Assembly (NCBI GenBank): GCA_944322145.1
Contig: CALUNW010000002.1
Location: forward strand, 124,001-188,000
Direction of reading: 5' to 3'
Length of the DNA: 64,000 bases
Origin: an uncultured Atopobiaceae bacterium
Lineage (GTDB): Bacteria > Actinomycetota > Coriobacteriia > Coriobacteriales > Atopobiaceae
Part shown: positions 17,999-25,713 of the stretch, in pieces
Layout: each line of letters starts with the position of its first letter
How positions within the stretch are numbered: position 1 is the stretch's first letter
Position numbers and translations under genes: made by a program
The notes under the pieces: model-generated
The model's database searches: none
Told to the model about the DNA's origin: nothing
Seen by the model: the letters and a program-made list of their open reading frames with translations, nothing else

Positions 17999-19093
17999 CT
18001 ATGCGGGGAGCGTCTTTCCTCTGAAGTCCGCGGCACCCGCCATGACGATTCCGCGCCTCCGTCCCGTCCAGTGAAGGCCGTCCGCCGCCGCGAGCTCCGC
18101 GCACAGCCGCTCGCGGCGCTCGCGCCACGACGCCTGAGAGCGGGCGGAGACGCGCGGCTCGGGGACGCCTAGGTCGTTGCGGATGCACGACACGAGCCAG
18201 TCGAGGTAGTCGACGTCGTCGTAGTGCTCCTTGTCGATTTCGTAGTCCTTGATGTCGGCGGCGAGCAGCTCGTTTCTCCGGTTGATGTCGCGCCCCTCCT
18301 GAGCCTCGTCACGGTGATAGCCTCCTTGGTAGTCAAGGGCGACGCCGAGAAACGGGGTGGGAGCGTCCGTCTCGGAGCCCGGCGCGAGCAGGATGATGTC
18401 GGGCTTTCGTATCCGCTTTGACACGCCCACGAGCAGCGCGTCGGAGCGCTCGACGGCGACCGGGTCGTTGAGCGCGACGACGTCAAGGCCGTAGCCGCCG
18501 CGTATCGGCTCGAACTCCAGACGATGCGTCGAGCGGCTCTCCTGCGGCGACCCCGAGCGATCCCGGGCCCGGGAGAGCGCCCTTCTCAGCTTGGCGACGC
18601 AGCGCGCGGTTCCCACCTTGTCAAGAAACGCGGAAATGCGCGCGACGCTGGTGAGGGGCGTGTTGCGCTTGACGAGCCCCGTGCTCGAGCGGGGCTGGAT
18701 TCCGTAGTGCCCGCAGAGCTCGTCGACGAGCATGAGAAGCTCAAGGTCGGTCGCGTACTCCGCCATCTGCAGCGCGACGAGCTCCGGGGTGGAGCAAAAC
18801 ACGCCAGGGTCGAGCGAGAAGAACGAGCCGTCGGGATAGCCGGGCAGCGCCAGGTGCGCCACCACTTTGGGCGAGGGATGGCGGCCGGCGGACGATGCGG
18901 CGAGCACGTGAACCGGGAGCGTTGCGCCCGAGAGTGCGCTCACCTGCGCGAGGACGGGCTCGATCTCTCGTGCCGTGGGCATGCGGCCGGGCAGCTCGGG
19001 CCGTCGTGTCGCGGAAGACGACTCAACGAACCTGAACGAGTCCCATCTGCGGAGGACCTCAAGTGCCGTGGTATGTGAAAGGATGATATCCAT
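17999..19093 (-). CDS. Orphan protein, possible PD-(D/E)XK-like fold
   Basis: I do not recognise this 364-residue protein with certainty. It opens MDIILSHTTALEVLRRW, like a group of Coriobacteriia proteins with an AbiEi- or DUF559-like layout. Near residues 255-310 it has FLGVALDYQGGYHRDEAQEG, then DINRRNELLAADIKDYEIDK, a pattern of D, x-YxG-H and D..R...L that resembles the DUF559 nuclease-like fold, but a clear E-x-K catalytic pair is not evident. There is no signal peptide or membrane segment. ATG 19093 has no Shine-Dalgarno sequence, so leaderless translation or another start is possible. It stands alone between two palindrome arrays (17560-17960 and 19441-19810), as a recently acquired or mobile gene would. 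A toxin/antitoxin or defence role is possible but unproven. Confidence 0.55.
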   Translation of the reverse strand: MDIILSHTTALEVLRRWDSFRFVESSSATRRPELPGRMPTAREIEPVLAQVSALSGATLPVHVLAASSAGRHPSPKVVAHLALPGYPDGSFFSLDPGVFCSTPELVALQMAEYATDLELLMLVDELCGHYGIQPRSSTGLVKRNTPLTSVARISAFLDKVGTARCVAKLRRALSRARDRSGSPQESRSTHRLEFEPIRGGYGLDVVALNDPVAVERSDALLVGVSKRIRKPDIILLAPGSETDAPTPFLGVALDYQGGYHRDEAQEGRDINRRNELLAADIKDYEIDKEHYDDVDYLDWLVSCIRNDLGVPEPRVSARSQASWRERRERLCAELAAADGLHWTGRRRGIVMAGAADFRGKTLPA

Positions 19094-19440
19094 GCAGGGA
19101 GGATACGACCTGTTTGAGCTGCTGTGAAGTCAGAGTGTGGGCCGGAGCTTGCACGTAGCTATCGGGAGCTGAAACGTACCGCTCGTTGGTTCTGAACGTC
19201 GCTGGCCACACCGTTCAAGCGGTTTGAAACATTGGGTCGGAAAAAATACGAAGGTCTGCCGCTGGCGGAGAAGGACCTGCCGCTGGCGGTAAAATGTAGA
19301 CTCAAGCCGTCTCAAGCGTAATCGTGCGGCACGCGGCGCGCGCGACACCGTTGGAAAAATGTGCTGTTGACCTGCCAAATTACGCTTCGCCCTCAGCTGG
19401 CGTTGTAATCTCATGGGACGCGAATCATCCTCTGCTGTCC

Positions 19441-19557
19441 GCACAATCGTCATTTGTGTCGCGGGCGGACCCAAAACCGGATTTGGGTCCGAGGTCGTGG
19501 CGGTCGTTGAGCCCGATGTTTCTTATCGATTAAGAACTTCGACCTGGAGTTAACCTC
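19441..19557. repeat. Palindrome doublet 4 with right arm
   Basis: Two palindromic units at 19441-19460 (centre CGTC) and 19467-19490 (centre CCGG) are followed by an arm (19488-19557) that is an inverted copy of the left arm of doublet 2 at about 17684-17742, including TTATCGAT and CCTGGAGTT. Confidence 0.65.
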
Positions 19558-19580
19558 TGGGCTGGGGACACCTCGCCGGC

Positions 19581-19673
19581 CGAGAAGTGCCCGCCACTCC
19601 GGACCCAAATCCTCATTTGTGTCCGCCAAGAACCCAAATCTGGATTTGGGTCCGGAGATGAGGGCGCTTCTCG
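19581..19673. repeat. Palindrome-doublet element, copy 2 (93 bp)
   Basis: Same length and ends as 17560-17652: CGAGAAGTGCCC at 19581 and GGGCGCTTCTCG ending at 19673. Units start at 19601 and 19630 (29 bp), with centres CCTC and CTGG. Confidence 0.85.
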
Positions 19674-19764
19674 GCTCGCGGGGCGCCGCTGAGCTGGAGG
19701 ATAACCCGCGAAGTTAAGTCTGTAACCAAAGGGAGGCAACGGCGTTGGGAGCCCCTACCGGCGC

Positions 19765-19810
19765 GGACCCAAATCCGGGTTTGGGTGCACCGAGGGCGAG
19801 CGAGAAGAAC
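19765..19810. repeat. Single palindrome unit plus GAGAAG box
   Basis: One unit at 19765-19786 (arms ACCCAAAT and GTTTGGGT, centre CCGG) is followed by CGAGAAGAAC at 19801-19810. With the CTTCTCG at 19667 this makes an outward box pair around the unit. Confidence 0.65.
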
Positions 19811-19823
19811 CTTGGGGTTGAGG

Positions 19824-20591
19824 CTAGGATGAGGCGGCTAGGGTGATCAGCAGAAGCACAGGCTGGTGCGCGACGTAGACGGTGAGCGTATGACGCCCGA
19901 ACCAGGTGAGCACCGGGCAGCGCACCGCGCGCGTCCACGCGGGGTAGCCTCGCGATGACCACCAGGAGCCCATCGCCGCACCGGCAAGGTAGATGAAGAG
20001 GTAGGGGAGCAGGGGATAGTAGTCTCCCGACGAGAAGCCGGGCCCTGGAAACCCCAGCCAGGAGAGCCAGGGGGTCTCATAGAGCGCCTCCGGCAGCTCG
20101 AGTGCGAGCGGGCCGACGCCCACCACGCCGCCACGCACGTTCAGCAGGGCGATAAAGACCACGAACAGCACGACGGCAGCGACCGGTCCCGAGGGGAGCG
20201 CGCCGATGCGCCCGAGGGCCCATGCGACGAGCGTGCACGCCGCCATGCAATAGATGATCCCGAACGATATTGCCGTATCGACCGAGGCGATCGAGGTGAC
20301 GACCCAGATGAGCAGCGCGACGGCCCCATATTGGAGGGCCCGCCTGAGGTTGGAGCGCGAGAGCGGGCACATGCAACCTGCGACGAACAGAAACGTCCAG
20401 GAGATGCTCGAGCGCCAGACGTCCAGAAGGGGAGAGGAGAACCACGGCAGGCTCACCCTCCCGATGAAGGCGAGGTCATAGCAAAGATGGAAGAGAACCA
20501 TCGAAATGACTGCCGCCCCGCGGACGATGTCGAAGATGCCAATGCGACCCGAGCTTTCGGCGGAAAGATCACGCTCTGACGTTGGGACCAT
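19824..20591 (-). CDS. DUF1624 / heparan-alpha-glucosaminide acetyltransferase-like membrane protein
   Basis: This 255-residue integral membrane protein has about seven hydrophobic helices. The N-terminal block RIGIFDIVRGAAVISMVLFH, followed by LCYDL, is the signature of the DUF1624/HGSNAT acyltransferase family, in which Asp and His near the first helix are conserved. WFGRHTLTVYVAHQP near the end is the usual closing motif. Members are thought to move acyl groups across membranes onto sugars, but bacterial substrates are not known. The ATG is 2 bp after the lexA stop, so it is probably read from the lexA promoter; I see no good Shine-Dalgarno and suspect translational coupling. That would make it LexA-controlled, an unusual setting for this family. 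Confidence 0.8.
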   Translation of the reverse strand: MVPTSERDLSAESSGRIGIFDIVRGAAVISMVLFHLCYDLAFIGRVSLPWFSSPLLDVWRSSISWTFLFVAGCMCPLSRSNLRRALQYGAVALLIWVVTSIASVDTAISFGIIYCMAACTLVAWALGRIGALPSGPVAAVVLFVVFIALLNVRGGVVGVGPLALELPEALYETPWLSWLGFPGPGFSSGDYYPLLPYLFIYLAGAAMGSWWSSRGYPAWTRAVRCPVLTWFGRHTLTVYVAHQPVLLLITLAASS

Positions 20592-20593
20592 GC

Positions 20594-21241
20594 TCAGCTG
20601 ATCGAGCGGATGAGTGCCGTGACGCGGCCGAGTATGATCGGGTTGTCGACGTATATGGGCTCCATGGCGTCGTTCTCCGGCTGAAGGCGAATGCGGTCGC
20701 GCTCGCGATAGAAGGTCTTGACGGTCGCGGAGTCATCGATGAGGGCGACGACGATCTCGCCGTCATGCGCGTCCTGCTGCTCCTTGACGACGATGTAGTC
20801 GCCGTCGAAGATGCCCGCGTTGATCATGGACTCCCCGCGCACCCGGAGGATGAACGAGCTTGCGTCGCTCACGATGGAGGTCGGGAGGCTCAGCGTGTCC
20901 TCGATGTTCTGCTCAGCGAGGATGGGCGTGCCGGCGGCAACGCGACCCACCAGCGGGAGGCGTATGACGTTGTGGTCCACGTCCTGCGAGACGCTCGCAA
21001 GGGGCTGGTCGTCACCCTCGCGCTTGCTCATGACCTCGATGGTCCTCGGTTTCTTGGAGTCCCTCTTGATGAGGCCCTGCTCCTCGAGGACCTTCAGGTG
21101 CATGTGGACCGTCGAGGGGGAGGCGAGGCCCACTGCTGCACCAATCTCTCGCACAGAGGGCGGGTAGCCGTGCTCGTCCGAGTAGGACTTGATGAAGTCG
21201 TAGATAGCGAGCTGGCGCTTGCCGAGTTTGCCCCGTGCCAT
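20594..21241 (-). CDS. lexA: SOS repressor LexA
   Basis: LexA represses DNA-damage genes until RecA filaments trigger its self-cleavage. The 215-residue protein has a winged helix-turn-helix (LGKRQLAIYDFIKSY, then PPSVREIGAAVGLASPSTVHMH) and a C-terminal S24 peptidase domain. The cleavage site Ala-Gly is in RVAAGTPIL, the catalytic Ser in VRGESM, and the catalytic Lys in SATVKTFYR. I place the start at ATG 21241 because AAGGAGG sits 7 bases upstream; a longer frame to 21295 would run through its own promoter. It is divergent from a LysM protein gene; a membrane acyltransferase gene follows 2 bp downstream. Confidence 0.96.
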   Translation of the reverse strand: MARGKLGKRQLAIYDFIKSYSDEHGYPPSVREIGAAVGLASPSTVHMHLKVLEEQGLIKRDSKKPRTIEVMSKREGDDQPLASVSQDVDHNVIRLPLVGRVAAGTPILAEQNIEDTLSLPTSIVSDASSFILRVRGESMINAGIFDGDYIVVKEQQDAHDGEIVVALIDDSATVKTFYRERDRIRLQPENDAMEPIYVDNPIILGRVTALIRSIS

Positions 21242-21266
21242 GTGTGCCTCCTTCGTCCGTGTGCCC

Positions 21267-21295
21267 ATTCTACCGGGTTCTCCGATGAATTGCAA
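21267..21295 (-). promoter_or_regulatory. lexA promoter
   Basis: Read on the minus strand, -35 TTGCAA (21290-21295) and -10 TAGAAT (21267-21272) are separated by exactly 17 bp. LexA box 1 (21294-21305) overlaps the -35, so lexA should repress itself. Confidence 0.72.
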
Positions 21296-21356
21296 ACAGT
21301 TGTTCGTTTCTTCTTGACACGAACAACTGTACCACCATAATAGGGTACAGATGTTC
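21294..21356. promoter_or_regulatory. Three LexA-type boxes between lexA and the LysM gene
   Basis: Box 1 at 21294-21305 (minus strand GAACAACTGTTT), box 2 at 21321-21332 (GAACAACTGTAC) and box 3 at 21345-21356 (minus strand GAACATCTGTAC) share GAAC-A-W-CTGT. Boxes 1 and 2 with their flanks form a perfect inverted repeat ACAGTTGTTCGT / ACGAACAACTGT. The matched half GAAC is strict; the second half is TGT rather than the GTTC seen at recA. Confidence 0.75.
21314..21341 (+). promoter_or_regulatory. Promoter of the LysM gene
   Basis: TTGACA at 21314-21319 and CATAAT at 21336-21341 are 16 bp apart. LexA box 2 fills the spacer and box 3 lies just downstream, so this promoter should be silent without DNA damage. 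Confidence 0.75.
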
Positions 21357-21429
21357 TATTCGAGGCGACGATTTCTGTCCGGTCGGCACGCTATAACCGT
21401 CTCATCAAAGAGACGAAAGGGGATACACG

Positions 21430-21876
21430 ATGAGCTACTGCACCTCTGCGGCACTTCCGGCAATTGACGGCACCTCCGCCCTGCGCGTCTGCCCGCGACG
21501 CCTCGTCCTCATCGAGGGCGGTCGCAGCCGTCGCGCTGGCTCGACGGAGCCCTCTCGCCCTGCCCCCGGCGTCTTGAGCGCTTCACAGGGCGCCTGTCTC
21601 GTCCTCTGTGGAATCGCGGTCGTCCTCACTGTGGTGCTGGCCTCCATGATCGTCGACCCCATCCGCTCCTCTCGCTCCAGCGCCGCCATCGACGCCCTCC
21701 CCACGACCTCCGTCGTCGTCGCTCAGGGAGACTCCCTCTGGAGCATTGCCGAGAGCTGCGGTGAGGGGCTTCCCACGGACGAGGTCGTCTCTTGGATCCA
21801 GGAGCGCAATGGGATTGAGGGGGGTCTCATCACCTCTGGACAGACGCTCGTCGTGCCGGTTTCCCCCGCGGAGTGA
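21430..21876 (+). CDS. LysM membrane protein, probable SOS division inhibitor (YneA/DivS-like)
   Basis: The 148-residue protein has a basic cytoplasmic N-terminus, one transmembrane helix at about 53-75 (CLVLCGIAVVLTVVLASMIV) and a LysM domain at about 95-145 (VVVAQGDSLWSIAESCGEG ... SGQTLVVPV). The same build, next to and divergent from lexA, is found in YneA of Bacillus, DivS of Corynebacterium and ChiZ of Mycobacterium, which delay cell division during DNA damage. Sequence identity outside LysM is low in these proteins, so the function is inferred from fold, position, and the LexA boxes in the promoter. AAAGGGG precedes ATG 21430. nrdR follows at 95 bp, as in Corynebacterium. Confidence 0.78.
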   Translation: MSYCTSAALPAIDGTSALRVCPRRLVLIEGGRSRRAGSTEPSRPAPGVLSASQGACLVLCGIAVVLTVVLASMIVDPIRSSRSSAAIDALPTTSVVVAQGDSLWSIAESCGEGLPTDEVVSWIQERNGIEGGLITSGQTLVVPVSPAE

Positions 21877-21971
21877 GTCTCCTTTCCGTTGCGTTTCGGG
21901 CTCCGCGCCCAGTTTCGAGTTTTGAACGTTTTGTGATACCTTCTCATGGTGCGTAATCACGAGGAGGTTAG

Positions 21972-22421
21972 ATGCGCTGTCCCAAATGCGGGTGCGAGGA
22001 ATCAAAGGTTGTCGATTCTCGGCCCTCGGAAGGCAATGACGCCATCAGGCGTCGTCGAGAGTGCGCGAAGTGCGGTTTCCGCTTCACGACGTACGAGCGC
22101 TGCGAGGAGCTTCCCCTCGTCGTCGTCAAGCGCGACGGGCGCAAGGAGACGTTCGATCGACAGAAGCTCATGAGAGGCCTCGTCACCGCTACGGCAAAGC
22201 GCGACGTCCCCCTTACCACCCTGTCCTTGCTCATCGACGACATCGAGTCTGAGCTTCGTGACGGCGGCATCATGGAGATCTCTTCCGTCGACCTTGGCGG
22301 CATGGTGCTCAAGCGCCTCGTCTCCATCGACAAGGTCGCCTATGTCCGCTTTGCCTCCGTCTACCGTGACTTCAAGGATGTCGACGAGTTCAGCGAGGAG
22401 CTGAGGAGCCTAAATGACTGA
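21972..22421 (+). CDS. nrdR: Transcriptional repressor NrdR
   Basis: NrdR represses ribonucleotide reductase genes when dATP is high. The 149-residue protein has the N-terminal zinc ribbon [18 protein letters not shown] ... [12 protein letters not shown] and an ATP-cone domain ([20 protein letters not shown], from about residue 50). GAGGAGG lies 6-12 bases before ATG 21972. Its 3' end overlaps dut by 8 bp, so two genes of nucleotide pool control are coupled. No nrd gene is present in the window for it to act on. Confidence 0.95.
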   Translation: MRCPKCGCEESKVVDSRPSEGNDAIRRRRECAKCGFRFTTYERCEELPLVVVKRDGRKETFDRQKLMRGLVTATAKRDVPLTTLSLLIDDIESELRDGGIMEISSVDLGGMVLKRLVSIDKVAYVRFASVYRDFKDVDEFSEELRSLND

Positions 22422-22860
22422 CGACCGCATCGAGCTTCCCATCAAGCGCCTCGACCCCACGGTCGAGCTGCCGACCTACGCCTACGAGGGCGACGCTGGC
22501 CTCGACCTCAGGGCCAACGAGGACGTGACCCTTGCCCCGCACGAGCGCAGGCTCGTCTCCACCGGGCTGGCCGTCGCCATTCCGGAAGGGTACGCCGGCT
22601 TCGTGCAGCCGCGCAGCGGCCTCGCCCTGCGCGAGGGCCTCTCGATGGCCAACACGCCCGGCCTCGTCGACGCCCACTACCGCGGCGAGCTCAAGGTGTG
22701 TGCCGTCAACCTCGACGACGAGCGCCCCATCACCATCACGCGCGGAGAGCGCATCGCCCAGCTCGTCATCCAGCGCGTCCCCGTCGTGAGCCTCGTCGAG
22801 GTCGACGAGCTCGACGAGACGGACCGCGGCGCCGGCGGCTTTGGCTCGAGCGGCGTCTGA
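22414..22860 (+). CDS. dut: dUTP diphosphatase (dUTPase)
   Basis: This enzyme hydrolyses dUTP to dUMP, keeping uracil out of DNA. The 148-residue protein has all five trimeric dUTPase motifs in order: [30 protein letters not shown] with the catalytic Asp, RIAQLVI, and the C-terminal glycine-rich [10 protein letters not shown]. It starts inside the end of nrdR (8-bp overlap). A GC-rich hairpin (22874-22896) after the stop lacks a T run, so termination there is uncertain. Confidence 0.95.
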   Translation: MTDDRIELPIKRLDPTVELPTYAYEGDAGLDLRANEDVTLAPHERRLVSTGLAVAIPEGYAGFVQPRSGLALREGLSMANTPGLVDAHYRGELKVCAVNLDDERPITITRGERIAQLVIQRVPVVSLVEVDELDETDRGAGGFGSSGV

Positions 22861-22936
22861 TCACCTGGTTTTGCGCCCGCGGCCCGGCCGCGAGGCAGAA
22901 CATAGTGTACGTACCAACTGAAAGGGATGTTTTTGC

Positions 22937-24250
22937 ATGGAAACTTTCTTCAAGGCAGGTGAGAGGGGCTCGAGCGTCGGTCAGGAGATTCGCGCTGGTC
23001 TGACCACGTTCCTCGCGATGGCGTACATCATCGCGGTCAACCCCTCGCTGCTCACGGCCGCAGGCATTCCCGCGGCAGCCGCGGTCACGTCGACGTGCAT
23101 CGGCGCTGGCATCATGACCATCCTCATGGGCATCTTCGCCAACCGACCGCTCGCCTGCGCCTCCGGCATGGGCGTCAACGCCGTCTTTGCCTACACGCTC
23201 ACCGGGCTCGCCGGCGGCGACTGGCATGCCGCGAGCGCCGTCATCTTCATCGAGGGCGTCGCCATTCTCATCCTGGTCCTCTGCGGCCTGCGCGAGGCCA
23301 TCATGGACGCCATCCCCGTCTCGCTGCGTCACGCGATCTCGGTCGGCCTGGGCCTCTTCATCGCCATGATCGGCCTTGCAGACGCTGGCATCATCGTCGC
23401 CGACGAGTCCACGATGGTCGCCCTCGGCGACGTCTTCAGCCCCACGTTCCTGGTGGGCCTGATCTCGATTGTCGTCACGATCGTCCTGTACGCGATGAAC
23501 ATCAAGGGCTCCCTGCTCCTGGGCATCGTCATCGCCGTCGTCGCGGGCATTCCCCTGGGCGTCACCCAGATGCCCGCCGGCATCGTCTCCGGCCTTGACT
23601 TCACCACGTTCGGCGCGCCCTTCCAGGCCGACGAGGCGGGCGTCATGGGCATCGCCAAGGTCGTCACCAACCCCACGCTGCTCGTCTTCGCCTTCTCGCT
23701 GATGATGTCCGACTTCTTTGACACCATGGGCACCGCGATGGCAGTCGCCAAGCAGGGCGAGTTCCTCGAGCCTGACGGCCGCGTCCGCGACATCAAGCCC
23801 ATCCTCATCGTCGACTCCGCCGCCGCCGCGGTGGGCGGCCTCGTGGGCGCCTCGTCCATCACGACCTTCGTCGAGTCCGCGTCCGGCGCCGCTGACGGCG
23901 GCCGCACCGGCCTGTCCTCGGTCGTTGCCGGCGTCCTCTTCATCATCGCCGCGTTCTTCTCGCCCCTGATCTCCGTGGTGAGCTCCGCCGCCACCTGCGG
24001 CGCCCTCGTGTTCGTGGGCTACCTCATGATGAGCGAGGTCACCGAGATCGACTGGTCCGACCTCCTCGAGGGCCTGCCGGCGTTCCTCATCGTCGCCGGC
24101 GTCCCGCTGACCTACTCCATCTCCAACGGCATCGGCTTCGGCTTCATCGCCTACGTCGTCGTGGCCGCGGTCACCGGTCAGCTCAAGAAGGTCAAGCCGC
24201 TCATGTGGGTCGCGGCATTCGCCTTCCTCATCTACTTCCTCGTGGTCTAG
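22937..24250 (+). CDS. NCS2 purine permease, AzgA/GhxP type
   Basis: The 437-residue transporter has about 12-14 membrane segments. It begins like the AzgA group (EIRAGLTTFLAMAYIIAVNPSLL) and has FANRPLACASGMGVNAVFAYTL and, in the middle, SLMMSDFFDTMGTAMAVAKQG, which in this group lines the substrate site. Members import hypoxanthine, guanine or adenine by proton symport. AAAGGGA precedes ATG 22937. A strong terminator (24265-24293) closes it. No purine riboswitch fits in the 76-bp upstream gap. apt at 31246 could use the imported adenine. The exact base is not readable. Confidence 0.85.
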   Translation: METFFKAGERGSSVGQEIRAGLTTFLAMAYIIAVNPSLLTAAGIPAAAAVTSTCIGAGIMTILMGIFANRPLACASGMGVNAVFAYTLTGLAGGDWHAASAVIFIEGVAILILVLCGLREAIMDAIPVSLRHAISVGLGLFIAMIGLADAGIIVADESTMVALGDVFSPTFLVGLISIVVTIVLYAMNIKGSLLLGIVIAVVAGIPLGVTQMPAGIVSGLDFTTFGAPFQADEAGVMGIAKVVTNPTLLVFAFSLMMSDFFDTMGTAMAVAKQGEFLEPDGRVRDIKPILIVDSAAAAVGGLVGASSITTFVESASGAADGGRTGLSSVVAGVLFIIAAFFSPLISVVSSAATCGALVFVGYLMMSEVTEIDWSDLLEGLPAFLIVAGVPLTYSISNGIGFGFIAYVVVAAVTGQLKKVKPLMWVAAFAFLIYFLVV

Positions 24251-24264
24251 CATCTCCGCGAGAC

Positions 24265-24293
24265 AGGGCCCGGGACCTCCCGGGCCCTTTTTC
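24265..24293 (+). terminator. Intrinsic terminator after the purine permease
   Basis: A perfect 10-bp stem (AGGGCCCGGG and CCCGGGCCCT) with loop ACCT is followed by TTTTC, a textbook Rho-independent terminator. Confidence 0.93.
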
Positions 24294-24319
24294 TGCACAT
24301 AGCGAAAGGAGCGTGGGAC

Positions 24320-25591
24320 ATGAGCGCGCATGAGCGCGAGATCATCGGCGTGGACGACCGCGTGTCGGTCGGTCGTGCCATTCCCCTCGGCATCCAGCAC
24401 ATGATGTCCATGTTTGGCTCGACGGTGCTCGTCCCGGTCCTCACCGGGCTCGACCCCAACGTCGCCATCATGTGCTCGGGCATCGGCACCATCTGCTACC
24501 TGCTCGTCACGGGCAACAAGATTCCCAGCTACCTGGGCAGCTCGTTCGCCTTCATCAGCCCCATCCTCGCGGTGGGCGCCACCAAGGGACTTGACGCCGC
24601 CATGTCCGGCGTCATCGTGGCCGGCCTCGTCTTCCTTGCCGTCGCCGGCGTCATCCGGCTCGTGGGGACCGGCTGGCTCGACCGCCTGCTGCCGCCGGTC
24701 CTGGTGGCCTCGGTCATGGTCGTCATCGGCGTGGGCCTCGCCGCCACCGCCGCCGACATGGCCTTCATGACCGACGTCGCGGACGGCTCGAGCGTCTTCT
24801 TCGGCACGGGGGCCATCGTCGCCGCCGTCACTCTCGCCGCCGCGGTCATTTTCTCCGGCATGAGCGGCATCGTCGGGACCGTCCCCGTCCTTCTCGCCAT
24901 CATCGTGGGCTATCTGCTCTCGCTCGCGCTCGGCCTCGTGGACTTTGCGCCCGTGGCGGAGGCGGCGTGGATCGGCCTCCCGCACGTCTCGATGCCTCGC
25001 TTTGACCTCGGCGCGATCGCGCTCGTGGCGCCCGTCGCCGTCGTCGTGGTCATCGAGCACATCGGGCACCTTCTCGCCGTCGGCGAGATCGTGGGCAAGG
25101 ACTACCGCGACATGCTCCCGCGCTCGCTCGCCGGAGACGGCATCTCCACGATGATCTCGGGCTTCCTCGGCGGCCCCCCGACGACCACCTACGCCGAGAA
25201 CATCGGCGTCATGAGCGTCACGCGCGTGTACTCGACGCAGATCTTCTGGTACGCCGCCGGCTTCGCGCTGGTCGTGGGCGGCTTCTGCCCCAAGCTCGCC
25301 GCGCTCATCCAGTCCATCCCGAGCCCGGTCATGGGCGGCGTGAGCCTCCTGCTCTTTGGCCTGATCGCCTCAAACGGCCTGCGCATGCTCGTCTCCAACC
25401 GCGTCGACTTCGACGTCAACCGCAACCTCATGATCGCGTCCGTCGTCATCATCCTCGGCGTGGGCATGGAGACCTCCGGCATCTCGATCCCCATCGGCGA
25501 CTACACGCTTCCGGGCATGGCCACCTCCACGCTCGTCGGCATCATCATGAACCTGGTGCTCCCGCGCCCCAAGGACGTGGCCGAGGGTTAG
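24320..25591 (+). CDS. NCS2 uracil/xanthine permease (UraA-like)
   Basis: The 423-residue membrane protein has the 14-helix NCS2 fold. It opens with PLGIQHMMSMFGSTVLVPVL, a near-standard UraA entry, and has the substrate-site glutamates in VVIEHIGHLLAVG (about residue 245) and PTTTYAENIGVMS (about 292). It probably imports uracil, with xanthine as the alternative. It is separated from the first permease by a terminator but has AAAGGAG before ATG 24320, so it may have its own weak promoter or rely on read-through. A second terminator follows at 25616. Confidence 0.88.
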   Translation: MSAHEREIIGVDDRVSVGRAIPLGIQHMMSMFGSTVLVPVLTGLDPNVAIMCSGIGTICYLLVTGNKIPSYLGSSFAFISPILAVGATKGLDAAMSGVIVAGLVFLAVAGVIRLVGTGWLDRLLPPVLVASVMVVIGVGLAATAADMAFMTDVADGSSVFFGTGAIVAAVTLAAAVIFSGMSGIVGTVPVLLAIIVGYLLSLALGLVDFAPVAEAAWIGLPHVSMPRFDLGAIALVAPVAVVVVIEHIGHLLAVGEIVGKDYRDMLPRSLAGDGISTMISGFLGGPPTTTYAENIGVMSVTRVYSTQIFWYAAGFALVVGGFCPKLAALIQSIPSPVMGGVSLLLFGLIASNGLRMLVSNRVDFDVNRNLMIASVVIILGVGMETSGISIPIGDYTLPGMATSTLVGIIMNLVLPRPKDVAEG

Positions 25592-25615
25592 TCCCGCCCA
25601 ACTAAGGACCAAGAC

Positions 25616-25654
25616 GAGGCGGCGACCTAAATGCTGGTCGTCGCCTCTCATTTT
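25616..25654 (+). terminator. Intrinsic terminator after the uracil permease
   Basis: Stem GAGGCGGCGACC (25616-25627) pairs with GGTCGTCGCCTC (25636-25647) with one mismatch, then TCATTTT follows. Confidence 0.85.
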
Positions 25655-25713
25655 GACTAGGATGGGGGAGAGCGGGGTATCCCTTGAGCAGAGACAAACG
25701 GAAGGGGAGAGAC

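Larger units (their letters stand above)
19094..19823. other. Gene-free stretch with repeat array 2
   Basis: This 730-bp gap has no convincing gene. The left half (19094-19440) is less GC-rich and holds weak inverted repeats (GTGTGGGCC/GGCCACAC around 19136 and 19205; AAGCGTAAT/ATTACGCTT around 19315 and 19380) and a direct repeat of CTGCCGCTGGCGG at about 19256 and 19278, with a GAGAAGGAC box at 19267-19275 between. The right half (19441-19810) is repeat array 2. Short open frames here lack ribosome-binding sites. Confidence 0.65.

Noticed and set aside
19130-19533. Small open frames in the gap right of the orphan gene
   Set aside because: They cross the repeat array and lack ribosome-binding sites and recognisable motifs.
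17704-19673. Integron attC sites
   Set aside because: The palindromes lack the GTTRRRY/RYYYAAC core sites, there is no cassette array and no integrase.
17560-19810. CRISPR array, because of repeats with a fixed period
   Set aside because: Only two units per locus, units are themselves palindromic, spacers are 5-8 bp, and no cas gene is present.
22861-22936. Purine riboswitch before the purine permease
   Set aside because: The gap is 76 bp and lacks the conserved purine-aptamer loops.
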